Shown in pieces: positions 26,728 to 34,148 of a stretch of DNA of 64,000 bases; the first letter of the stretch is position 1; each line of letters begins with the position of its first letter. Origin of the DNA: Rhizobium sp. BK251 (GTDB lineage Bacteria; Pseudomonadota; Alphaproteobacteria; Rhizobiales; Rhizobiaceae); the NCBI RefSeq assembly GCF_004345245.1, contig NZ_SLUQ01000004.1:62001-126000 (forward strand), written 5' to 3'. The notes under the pieces were generated by a model. It saw nothing but the letters and a program-made list of their open reading frames with translations. It made no database searches and was not told the origin of the DNA. The translations under genes were made by a program, and so were the position numbers.

Positions 26728-27306
26728 ATGACGCGTCACCTGCGAATTCTGGCTGCTTTGCTGGCACTGTCGTTCATCAGTGCCGGACCGGCCGACGACG
26801 GGCGCTGGTATAGCGGGGAGTATTCCTTCTCCGATGAGCTTGGCGGGTTCCGCATCCTGTCGGTCAAAGGCTCAGGTACAGAAGCCGACCCGATCGAAAT
26901 CAGCGAGGAACTCAACTCTGCCACGCCCGTCACGCTGGTGATCAGGGCGGCAAAGCCAATTCAACTTCACACACTTCCGCAGGGTGCCTTCCATGTGCGC
27001 GTTGTCATCCTGAACAAGAGCGGGCTGGCCTGGATCGGGTTCGACTTCGAGCTTCAGGAGATTCGCGGCAAACCGAGCGACTTCGATGACGGTCTGTCAT
27101 TTGGTCAGACTAGTCCCAATCCGAAATTCATTTCGTCCAACCGCTTCGACCGCTTCGAGAACCGCTTCGAGAGCTTTGATCGGCTGCGCTTCGAAAGCGG
27201 TCACGCCGATCCGCTGGACCGGGCGGCGTTCGGCTTTTTTGTTACTGACGTCACGCCGGTTCCCGAATTCTACCTGGTGCAGGACCCGCAGATACCGTCC
27301 TCGTGA
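26728..27306 (+). CDS. Exported hypothetical protein with RF-rich repeat
   Basis: A 192-residue protein with an N-terminal signal peptide (RHLRILAALLALSFISAGPA), so probably periplasmic. The middle is beta-rich. From about residue 135 a short repetitive segment, SSNRFDRFENRFESFDRL, repeats Arg-Phe with period 4 to 7; the DNA repeats CCGCTTCGA three times. The ATG at 26728 follows AAGGGGG. I do not recognise the family. Neighbours are unrelated orphans. Confidence 0.65.
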   Translation: MTRHLRILAALLALSFISAGPADDGRWYSGEYSFSDELGGFRILSVKGSGTEADPIEISEELNSATPVTLVIRAAKPIQLHTLPQGAFHVRVVILNKSGLAWIGFDFELQEIRGKPSDFDDGLSFGQTSPNPKFISSNRFDRFENRFESFDRLRFESGHADPLDRAAFGFFVTDVTPVPEFYLVQDPQIPSS

Positions 27307-27342
27307 GGCACGTGTCACGGCGTGGCTCTTGCCGCTGGCTTG

Positions 27343-27702
27343 CTAACGCTTCAGGTCGTGGGCCTGGCCCGACGCTCGTAGCTCCGCCAGCGTCTTGCCG
27401 ACGCAAGTTCCGGCGTTCGATCCGCCAACCGCCTTGGCTTTCCCGTCCAAGGAAATCGTGCCCGCCATACTGTCCGAGGAGACGTAGGTCGCCATTCCCT
27501 CCGGCGTTACTCTCGACAGATAGTAGACGTGTTGCATTTCTTTGTATTCGCAGCTGATGACAACCGGAAAGTCGTCAAACGGATCCTGCGCGTGGGCTTC
27601 TGAACTGTATATGGTTGGAAATTGAAGCAACGCGCAGGCGGCGATTGGCATTGCCGCACCTCTGATGCACAGCCTTTTCCAAGGCGACATATGGGCCATC
27701 AT
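27343..27702 (-). CDS. Exported hypothetical protein (119 aa)
   Basis: A 119-residue protein with a signal peptide (RLCIRGAAMPIAACALLQFPTIYSSEAHA). The mature part has two Cys that could form a disulfide (ISCEYKEM and AGTCVGKTL) and few charges, as expected for a small periplasmic protein. No named domain. It is convergent with the RF-repeat gene 37 bases away. Alternative in-frame ATGs exist at the N-terminus. Confidence 0.6.
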   Translation of the reverse strand: MMAHMSPWKRLCIRGAAMPIAACALLQFPTIYSSEAHAQDPFDDFPVVISCEYKEMQHVYYLSRVTPEGMATYVSSDSMAGTISLDGKAKAVGGSNAGTCVGKTLAELRASGQAHDLKR

Positions 27703-27942
27703 CGAAAAGCTCCGATAACCTCAGGTGAATCGAACTATTGGCTCTAGATAAGTTCTGCCGGCGCAGGCGTCCGCCGGGTCCCGTGAGTCGTAATGTGCAT
27801 ATTTTCTAATTTAGAGTTTATGCTACTACCATCACCAGTCCAAGTCGAGTGCAGACGGGCGTTCCCGGTGTGCAGCTCCGACGCTTAAATCGGCCAATCG
27901 AACGGCATTGGAAATCGGGCCTGCTCGCGACCCATTCAGCCT

Positions 27943-28164
27943 TTATCCGCCGGCGCGCTGAGCGCTGTGCCGCCTGCCGGCATATGGCAGTACGAACATG
28001 TACAGGCCGCTGAACAATAACAGGAAGAGCGGGGGCAGCGGCGAGTAGACCACCCAAGAGGGAGGTTTGCCGAGGCCCATGGCGACGAAGTTGGCGATGA
28101 CGGCCACCGTAAAAGCAATGGACAGCCAACGGTGCGCCCGCCGGATAAAATTGTTCAGATTCAA
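27943..28164 (-). CDS. Small two-span membrane protein (73 aa, TTG start)
   Basis: A 73-residue protein with two hydrophobic helices: one in RWLSIAFTVAVIANFVAMGLG and one in PLPPLFLLLFSGLYMFVLPY. The best start is the TTG at 28164, with GAGGGAGG five bases before; the frame is open 16 codons further up but without a ribosome-binding site. The N-terminus is basic (IRRAHR), which would stay in the cytosol. The pattern resembles small conserved inner-membrane proteins of rhizobia; function unknown. Confidence 0.6.
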   Translation of the reverse strand: MNLNNFIRRAHRWLSIAFTVAVIANFVAMGLGKPPSWVVYSPLPPLFLLLFSGLYMFVLPYAGRRHSAQRAGG

Positions 28165-28208
28165 TGAGACCTCCCTCAAAAACGCGCCGCATGTCAGCGG
28201 TCGAACGC

Positions 28209-28643
28209 TCACTCGCCGGTACGCGCCGACGCTTTTTTCGTCGCCCGTCGCGAGGCGGCCGAAGATGTGTTGAGTGCGACGGCGGCGCGAATGAGCGCCT
28301 TCAACGCCGCTTCGTCAATCTTGTCGCCTTCATGGAAATCGATGGCACGCCTCGTATTGCCCTCGAGGCTGGAGTTGAACAGGCCGGAAGGATCCTCCAG
28401 CGAGGCACCCTTGGCGAAGGTCATCTTCACAGCAGTCTTGTAGGTCTCGCCGGTGCAGATGATCCCGGCATGCTCCCACACCGGGACGCCTCTCCACTTC
28501 CACTCCTCGACCACTTCTGGGTCCGCCTGCCTGATCAAGGCGCGCAGCCGCGAGAGCATCTCACCCCGCCAGTCGCCTAGCTCCTCGATCCTGCCGTCTA
28601 TCAGCCGAGATGGAGATTGCTCCGGAGCCTCGCTCTTCGTCAT
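28209..28643 (-). CDS. DUF1801 domain protein (first copy)
   Basis: A 144-residue protein of the DUF1801 / YdhG-like group, a small alpha-beta fold related to CyaY/YjbR-type domains. Typical parts are LRALIRQADPEVVEEWKWRGVPVWEHAGIICTGETYKTAVKMTFAKGASLEDP and the closing IDEAALKALIRAAVALN. The tail is basic. No enzymatic residue is established for this family. A second, different DUF1801 gene lies just upstream on the same strand, then an SRPBCC-ArsR pair, a set that often travels together. Confidence 0.82.
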   Translation of the reverse strand: MTKSEAPEQSPSRLIDGRIEELGDWRGEMLSRLRALIRQADPEVVEEWKWRGVPVWEHAGIICTGETYKTAVKMTFAKGASLEDPSGLFNSSLEGNTRRAIDFHEGDKIDEAALKALIRAAVALNTSSAASRRATKKASARTGE

Positions 28644-28719
28644 AATGCCTTCTACCTTTCGTCCCTCGTGTTTGCCGGGTCAGGCCAAGCATGGCGACCG
28701 CCTGTGTTTCTTGCCATTG

Positions 28720-29190
28720 CTACGGGATCCAGCCGGGCAGTCCGGCCGCCTGCCTGATCCAGCTCGCCACGAGCTCCTCGTCGAACTGGTCGTCCTCGTG
28801 GATATGGAAGTAGCGTATGTTCATGTCCTTGGACGCAACGGGAGGGACGGGCGTTAGCGATGCGCCGCGGAAGAACGCCACCTTGACGTACTTCGTCAGG
28901 CAATGGATGCCGAGGAACCAGCCCTGGCCCTCGATCCCATAGAGCGGCGAGTTCCATTTCACCGCCTTGGTTACACCGGGGACGGTATGCACGATCAGCG
29001 CGTCGAGGCGCTGCCCAACGGCACTTTTCCAGCCCGGCATCGCGGCGATATACGCCTGCACCGGGGCGTCGCCGTCAGCCTTGGCGATCTGGGGATTGCC
29101 ACCCGCGAGCAGGATCGGCTTCTCACCACCGCGCTTGGCGGCGAACTTTCCCGCAACCTTCGTTGGCTTGGTGGACATCTTGTTCGCCAT
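28720..29190 (-). CDS. DUF1801 domain protein (second copy)
   Basis: A 156-residue DUF1801 protein. The core has MPGWKSAVGQRLDALIVHTVPGVTKAVKWNSPLYGIEGQGWFLGIHCLTKYVKVAFFRGASL, typical of the family. It differs clearly from the 144-aa copy next to it, so the two are not a recent duplication. A basic N-terminal extension (STKPTKVAGKFAAKRGG) is AKT-like and disordered. The ATG at 29190 is used; 29178 is also possible. Role unknown; linked to the ArsR/SRPBCC pair by position. Confidence 0.82.
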   Translation of the reverse strand: MANKMSTKPTKVAGKFAAKRGGEKPILLAGGNPQIAKADGDAPVQAYIAAMPGWKSAVGQRLDALIVHTVPGVTKAVKWNSPLYGIEGQGWFLGIHCLTKYVKVAFFRGASLTPVPPVASKDMNIRYFHIHEDDQFDEELVASWIRQAAGLPGWIP

Positions 29191-29230
29191 TGCAGCCCAG
29201 GACCTTCGCTTTCAATCGTGTTGGCACAGT

Positions 29231-29641
29231 TCAGCCGGCGCGCCCCAGGACTTGCTCCAGGTTTTCAAAGAATTTCGGCCACCCGTATCTGGCGCCCTGA
29301 TAGGCCTGCTGCTGGTCCGGCCGGAAGCCCGATTGCTCCATGCGCAGGTGGGTGCCCGTGCTCGTCGGCGTGAGAGTCCAGGTGACGACGCTCTCGAGAC
29401 CATGGCCATCCCATGTGTAGGACAGCGTCTTGTTCGGCTCGACTTCCAGGACCTTGCACTCGACGGCGCCCCAGTCCGCGCTCAGCTTGAAACGGTGGTC
29501 GGTGACAGGCTTGAAGTCGTTCTTTATGAGCCACTCTGCGATCAGGTGCGGTTGCGTAAGCGCCCGCCAGATCTTTTCCGGCGGAAAAGCGACCTGCCGT
29601 TCCACGATGACGGAGAGTGTTTCGATAGACGTTTCGGTCAT
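29231..29641 (-). CDS. SRPBCC (AHSA1-type) domain protein
   Basis: A 136-residue START-like/SRPBCC protein of the Aha1-C-terminal-like group. Key pieces: IVERQVAFPPEKIWRALTQPHLIAEWLIKNDF at the start, the strand with GAVECKVLEVEPNKTLSYTWDG, and a closing helix (GWPKFFENLEQVL). Such proteins hold a hydrophobic pocket for small ligands. Its ATG overlaps the arsR stop as ATGA, so the two are translated together. In known pairs of this type the ArsR protein controls the operon. Ligand unknown. Confidence 0.88.
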   Translation of the reverse strand: MTETSIETLSVIVERQVAFPPEKIWRALTQPHLIAEWLIKNDFKPVTDHRFKLSADWGAVECKVLEVEPNKTLSYTWDGHGLESVVTWTLTPTSTGTHLRMEQSGFRPDQQQAYQGARYGWPKFFENLEQVLGRAG

Positions 29642-29961
29642 TGATCCATCCTTTTGAGCAAATTTTCGAGGTCGTCGAACCGGCTCTCCCAGAATCCGGC
29701 CATTTGGCTTGTCCAGTCGACCAGTGGGGCGAGCGCCCCGAGTTGCGCGCTGTAGTGCGTCTGGCGACCTTCGTGGCGGTCGCGCACCAGGCCGGCCCCC
29801 TTCAGGATCGCAAGGTGCTTCGAGACGACCGGTTGCGACACCCCGGCCCTGGCCGTCAGAGCCCCGACCGTCTTCTCTCCTTCGCGGCACAGCCGTTCGA
29901 AGAGAGCCCGCCGGGTCGGGTCCGCAAGCGTCCTGAAGAGCACGTCGTGAGCGTTCGACAC
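29638..29961 (-). CDS. ArsR family transcriptional regulator
   Basis: A 107-residue winged-helix repressor of the metal-independent SdpR-like branch. The DNA-binding part reads LADPTRRALFERLCREGEKTVGALTARAGVSQPVVSKHLAILKGAGLVRDRHEGRQTHYSAQ. No cysteine metal site is seen in the recognition helix. GTG at 29961 is the start. It stands six bases from a remarkable inverted repeat that also covers the promoter, which points to autoregulation. The stop overlaps the SRPBCC gene. Confidence 0.9.
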   Translation of the reverse strand: MSNAHDVLFRTLADPTRRALFERLCREGEKTVGALTARAGVSQPVVSKHLAILKGAGLVRDRHEGRQTHYSAQLGALAPLVDWTSQMAGFWESRFDDLENLLKRMDQ

Positions 29962-29966
29962 CTGGA

Positions 29967-30023
29967 ATTCATACCTCGCTGGCTATTGATTGACGTATAG
30001 CCAGCGAGGTATGAATAAGTCAA
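29967..30023 (-). promoter_or_regulatory. arsR promoter with duplicated inverted operator
   Basis: Two perfect complementary 20-base arms, ATTCATACCTCGCTGGCTAT (29967-29986) and its reverse complement (29997-30016), flank a 10-base loop. On the minus strand a TTGACT -35 (rc of 30018-30023) and TATACG -10 (rc of 29994-29999) are 18 bases apart, so one arm fills the spacer. The other arm ends six bases before the GTG start. Each arm is itself ATA...TAT flanked, so two repressor sites are possible, or an RNA hairpin hiding the ribosome-binding region. Confidence 0.65.
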
Positions 30024-30217
30024 GTGGGAACGTCGATGACCCCGCGGAAAATGTCATCGTCCGCAGCGAGGCCTTCGTTCTGTTCGTATTGCACCTACAG
30101 GATGAAGCGCGCGCTCGTTCGGCGGCGCGATTCCGCACGCGAGCGCCGCGGCAGCGCGAAGTCCGCAGGCGCTGCTTTATCTCGGTGCCGAAGTCGGGCC
30201 GATTTCGGCCCTGCGCC

Positions 30218-30886
30218 TCACAACCCTATGGCGCCTTTGATCAGGGCCTTGGCATCGCCGCTGTCCCAGGCGGCCGGGCCGTTCATCGCGGAGATAAGGC
30301 AGCCCTTCTCGTCGAGGAGCAGGGTGACCGGGAGGCCGAAGGCGAGGCCCTCCTTCTTCAGGCTGTTGAACACGCCGATCGTGTTGTCGCGATAGAGCTT
30401 GAGCGCGTCGACGCCGGTATCCGTGAGAAAATTCCTGGGCTTTTCGTCGTCGCCCGTGTCGATGTTGATCGGCACGACCTGGAACTTGTCGCTGCCGAGA
30501 GCCTTCTCGAGCGCGTTCAGCGCCGGCATCTCCTCGCGGCAAGGCACGCACCAAGTGGCCCAGAGATTGAGAAGCACGGTCTTGCCGGCGAAATTTTCCA
30601 GCGTCATCGGCTTGCCATCCGGCCCGGTGAAGGCGACCGTCTGGAGCTTTTTCGGCTGGTTTGCCGCGACCATCGCGGCGACATCGCCCTTCATGAACGG
30701 AGTGAGGCTGACGGCACGTTCCTTTGCGGCCTCGCATTCGGCGGCCACGGCTTCGCCGCCGCCATTGCCATAACCCATCTCCTTCACGTATACCGCTGCC
30801 GCACCGGCAACGATGCCCGCAATGGCTGCGATCGCGATCAGTTTCAGGGATGGCAGCCGAAGAGGCCTTCTTGTCGTCATTTCCAT
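30218..30886 (-). CDS. tlpA: TlpA-family thiol:disulfide oxidoreductase
   Basis: A 222-residue membrane-anchored thioredoxin. One N-terminal helix ([21 protein letters not shown]) anchors it with the catalytic domain in the periplasm. The active site is Trp-Cys113-Val-Pro-Cys116 in [16 protein letters not shown] cis-Pro loop is seen in [12 protein letters not shown]. Related proteins reduce cytochrome oxidase maturation factors in rhizobia. It is divergent from argH with only 21 bases between start codons, so both promoters overlap the other gene or lie within it. Confidence 0.93.
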   Translation of the reverse strand: MEMTTRRPLRLPSLKLIAIAAIAGIVAGAAAVYVKEMGYGNGGGEAVAAECEAAKERAVSLTPFMKGDVAAMVAANQPKKLQTVAFTGPDGKPMTLENFAGKTVLLNLWATWCVPCREEMPALNALEKALGSDKFQVVPINIDTGDDEKPRNFLTDTGVDALKLYRDNTIGVFNSLKKEGLAFGLPVTLLLDEKGCLISAMNGPAAWDSGDAKALIKGAIGL

Positions 30887-30907
30887 TCTCCAGGACGGGC
30901 ATCTTTC

Positions 30908-32311
30908 ATGGCTGAAGGCACAAAGGACACCAAATCCTCAAACCAGATGTGGGGCGGACGCTTCGCCTCCGGCCCCGATGCGATCATGGAGGAAATAAAT
31001 GCCTCGATCGATTTCGACAAGAAGCTCTTTGCCCAGGATATCCGCGGTTCGATCGCCCATGCCACGATGCTTGCCCAGCAGCGGATCATTTCCGCCGAGG
31101 ATAAGGACAAGATCGTTCAAGGGCTAAACACGATCCTGTCAGAAATCGAAGGCGGCAAGTTCGAATTCTCGCGCCGGCTCGAAGACATCCACATGAATGT
31201 CGAGGCGCGGCTCGCGACCCTGATCGGACCGGCTGCCGGACGCCTGCACACCGCCCGCTCGCGCAACGACCAGGTGGCGCTCGACTTCCGCCTCTGGGTG
31301 AAGGAAGAGCTGCAAAAGACCGAGAAGATGCTGACGGACCTGATCGCGGCGTTCCTCGACCGTGCCGAAGAGCACGCCGAAAGCGTCATGCCGGGCTTCA
31401 CGCACCTGCAGACCGCCCAGCCGGTGACCTTCGGCCATCACTGCATGGCCTATGTCGAAATGTTCGGCCGCGACCGCTCGCGCGTGCGCCATGCGATCGA
31501 GCATCTTGATGAAAGCCCGATCGGTGCTGCAGCGCTCGCCGGCACCGGCTATCCGATCGACCGGCACATGACCGCCAAGGCGCTCGGCTTCCGCGAGCCG
31601 ACCCGCAACTCGATCGACACCGTTTCCGACCGCGATTTCGCCATCGAATTCCTGTCGATCGCGGCTATCTGCAGCATGCACCTGTCGCGCCTTGCCGAAG
31701 AGATCGTCATCTGGTCGACGCCGCAGTTCGGCTTCGTGCGGCTCTCGGATGCGTTTTCGACCGGCTCCTCGATCATGCCGCAGAAGAAGAACCCGGACGC
31801 AGCCGAACTGGTGCGCGCCAAGACCGGCCGCATCAACGGCTCGCTGATTGCCCTCCTGACCATCATGAAGGGCCTGCCGCTCGCTTATTCCAAGGATATG
31901 CAGGAAGACAAGGAGCAGGTCTTCGATGCTGCCGAAAGCCTTGAACTGGCGATCGCCGCCATGACCGGCATGGTCCGCGACCTGACGATCAACACGGCGC
32001 GCATGAAGGCAGCGGCCGGCTCCGGCTATTCGACCGCGACCGATCTCGCCGACTGGCTGGTGCGCGAAGCCGGTCTTCCCTTCCGCGACGCCCATCACGT
32101 GACGGGCCATGCTGTGGCGCTTGCCGAGACCAAGGGTTGCGATCTTTCCGAGCTGCCGCTCGCCGAATTGCAGGCAATCAACCCGGCAATCACCGACAAG
32201 GTCTACGAGGTCCTGACGGTCGAGGCGTCTGTGGCCAGCCGCAAGAGCTTCGGCGGCACCGCGCCTTCGGAAGTGCGCAAGCAGATCGCCTACTGGCGCG
32301 CGCGCAACTGA
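30908..32311 (+). CDS. argH: Argininosuccinate lyase
   Basis: The last enzyme of arginine synthesis: it splits argininosuccinate to arginine and fumarate. 467 residues, normal length. The fumarase/aspartase signature [12 protein letters not shown] is intact, with the catalytic Ser in that loop, and [13 protein letters not shown] and [10 protein letters not shown] motifs are present. The ATG at 30908 begins [19 protein letters not shown]. The argH-lptM-lysA-TIGR02302 order is a conserved rhizobial arrangement. Cytosolic. Confidence 0.97.
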   Translation: MAEGTKDTKSSNQMWGGRFASGPDAIMEEINASIDFDKKLFAQDIRGSIAHATMLAQQRIISAEDKDKIVQGLNTILSEIEGGKFEFSRRLEDIHMNVEARLATLIGPAAGRLHTARSRNDQVALDFRLWVKEELQKTEKMLTDLIAAFLDRAEEHAESVMPGFTHLQTAQPVTFGHHCMAYVEMFGRDRSRVRHAIEHLDESPIGAAALAGTGYPIDRHMTAKALGFREPTRNSIDTVSDRDFAIEFLSIAAICSMHLSRLAEEIVIWSTPQFGFVRLSDAFSTGSSIMPQKKNPDAAELVRAKTGRINGSLIALLTIMKGLPLAYSKDMQEDKEQVFDAAESLELAIAAMTGMVRDLTINTARMKAAAGSGYSTATDLADWLVREAGLPFRDAHHVTGHAVALAETKGCDLSELPLAELQAINPAITDKVYEVLTVEASVASRKSFGGTAPSEVRKQIAYWRARN

Positions 32312-32404
32312 CCCACAGACGATCAGAACAATCGGGGTGCACAAGGCGGAGAAACTTCGCTATGAAGGTCCGTCTCAGCCGCCTTTCCCGATAAGAGGAT
32401 ACCG

Positions 32405-32599
32405 ATGCCGACCAGTTTTCCGCAGCTCATCCGTCTGACCGTCGTGCTCTCGCTCGCCGGTCTCGCCGTTGCCGGATGCGGCCGCAAGGGAGACCTCGAG
32501 CCGCCGAGCGCGGCGGCGACCAAGGGTGGCGACGTTTCGAAGCCGGTGCAGCAGCCCGGCACACAGGACAAGCGCTTCTTCCTCGACCCACTTCTCTAA
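32405..32599 (+). CDS. lptM: Small lipoprotein, LptM (YifL)-like
   Basis: A 64-residue outer-membrane lipoprotein. The lipobox LAVAGC places the acylated Cys at 25, followed at once by the LptM hallmark GRKGDLEPP. The tail is short and Pro/Gln-rich. LptM in E. coli helps LptD mature within the LPS translocon by aiding its disulfides. It sits between argH and lysA, as yifL sits next to dapF/lysA-type genes in other proteobacteria. The next gene starts 12 bases later. Confidence 0.88.
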   Translation: MPTSFPQLIRLTVVLSLAGLAVAGCGRKGDLEPPSAAATKGGDVSKPVQQPGTQDKRFFLDPLL

Positions 32600-32611
32600 G
32601 GCCATACGTCC

Positions 32612-33880
32612 GTGAACCATTTCCAGTATCGTGACGGCATCCTCTATGCGGAGAATGTTCCGCTGCCGGATATCGCAAAGACTGTCGGCACACCTTTCTA
32701 TTGCTATTCGACCGCGACGCTCGAGCGCCACTACCGCGTCTTCTCCGAAGCCTTGGCCGACGTGGACGCGCTGGTCTGCTACGCCATGAAGGCCAATTCC
32801 AACCAGGCAGTGCTGAGGACGCTCGGCCGCCTCGGCGCTGGCGTGGACGTCGTTTCCGAGGGTGAGCTGCGTCGCGCGCTCGCCGCGGGCATTCCGGCCA
32901 GCCGCATCATGTTCTCCGGCGTCGGCAAGACCGCCCGCGAGATGGACTATGCACTGGAAGCCGGCATCTACTGCTTCAACGTGGAATCCGAGCCGGAACT
33001 GGAAATCCTCAACCAGCGTGCCGTCAAGGCCGGCAAGCGAGCGCCCGTCTCCTTCCGCATCAACCCTGATGTCGATGCCCGCACCCATGCGAAGATCTCG
33101 ACCGGCAAGAAGGAAAACAAGTTCGGCATCTCCTGGGAGCGTGCGCGCAACGTCTATGCACGGGCGGCGAGCCTGCCCGGCATCGAGGTGACCGGCATCG
33201 ACATGCATATCGGCAGCCAGATCACCGAGCTGCAGCCGTTCGAAGATGCCTTCCGGCTGCTGCACCAGCTGGTCGGCACGCTGCGGGCCGAAGGCCACAC
33301 GATCCATCACGTCGATATCGGCGGCGGCCTCGGCATACCCTACCGCGACGACAACAATCCGCCGCCGGCTCCCGAGGTCTATGCGAACATCGTCAAGAAG
33401 CAGCTTCGCGACCTCGACTGCAAGATCATAGCCGAGCCGGGCCGGCTGATCGTCGGCAATGCAGGGATCCTCGTGACCGAGGTCATCTATGTGAAGGATG
33501 GCGGGGAGAAGACCTTCGTCATCGTGGACGCGGCGATGAACGACCTGATCCGTCCCACGCTCTACGAGGCCTATCACGAAATCCGCCCCGTCGTCGTGAC
33601 GGCTGCGAATGCGCCGCGCATCAAGGCCGACGTCGTCGGCCCTGTCTGCGAAACCGGCGACTACCTGGCGCTCGACCGCGAGATGGCGATGCCCAAGCCC
33701 GGCGACCTCGTGGCAATCAGTTCAGGCGGTGCCTATGGCGCGGTTCAGGCCGGGACCTACAACAGCCGACTGTTGGTGCCGGAAGTGCTGGTCAAGGGCT
33801 CGGAGTTCCACGTCATCCGTCCGCGACCGACCTACGAGGACCTCATCGGCCTCGATTCCGTTCCGGACTGGCTCGCCTGA
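32612..33880 (+). CDS. lysA: Diaminopimelate decarboxylase
   Basis: A PLP enzyme that makes lysine from meso-diaminopimelate; 422 residues. The PLP lysine lies in VCYAMKANSNQAVL. The alanine-racemase-type barrel continues with HIGSQITELQPF, GGGLGIPY and EPGRLIVGNAG, and GPVCETGDYLA holds the substrate/catalytic Cys at the dimer interface. A GTG at 32612 is the start, preceded by an AGG-type site and 12 bases from lptM. Cytosolic. Confidence 0.97.
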   Translation: MNHFQYRDGILYAENVPLPDIAKTVGTPFYCYSTATLERHYRVFSEALADVDALVCYAMKANSNQAVLRTLGRLGAGVDVVSEGELRRALAAGIPASRIMFSGVGKTAREMDYALEAGIYCFNVESEPELEILNQRAVKAGKRAPVSFRINPDVDARTHAKISTGKKENKFGISWERARNVYARAASLPGIEVTGIDMHIGSQITELQPFEDAFRLLHQLVGTLRAEGHTIHHVDIGGGLGIPYRDDNNPPPAPEVYANIVKKQLRDLDCKIIAEPGRLIVGNAGILVTEVIYVKDGGEKTFVIVDAAMNDLIRPTLYEAYHEIRPVVVTAANAPRIKADVVGPVCETGDYLALDREMAMPKPGDLVAISSGGAYGAVQAGTYNSRLLVPEVLVKGSEFHVIRPRPTYEDLIGLDSVPDWLA

Positions 33881-34148
33881 CGCGGGTCTCCCGAAGGTGG
33901 GAACCGCTTTCGGGGCCAAGACATGCCTGCGGACGAGAGCCAGGAGCGCGACAAGCAAGCTTGAAAAATCTAGGGACGCATCACGTCGCGCGATCACAAT
34001 TTAGCGATGCAAACGTGAAAAACGGGCCTGTTCCGGACCTTGCCCTCGCCTTCGCCACAATGAATGTTATCTTTGAGCGACGAGCATATTGCCTCGCGGT
34101 CGCCCGGGGCGCTATGTTTTTGCAACGCAACATCGGGAGACTGTAGTG

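Noticed and set aside
28209..29190. Recent duplication of the DUF1801 genes
   Set aside because: The two proteins share the family pattern but differ widely in sequence, so they are not a recent tandem copy.
29990..30907. Upstream extension of the argH frame
   Set aside because: It runs opposite tlpA and contains no protein-like sequence; argH starts at 30908.
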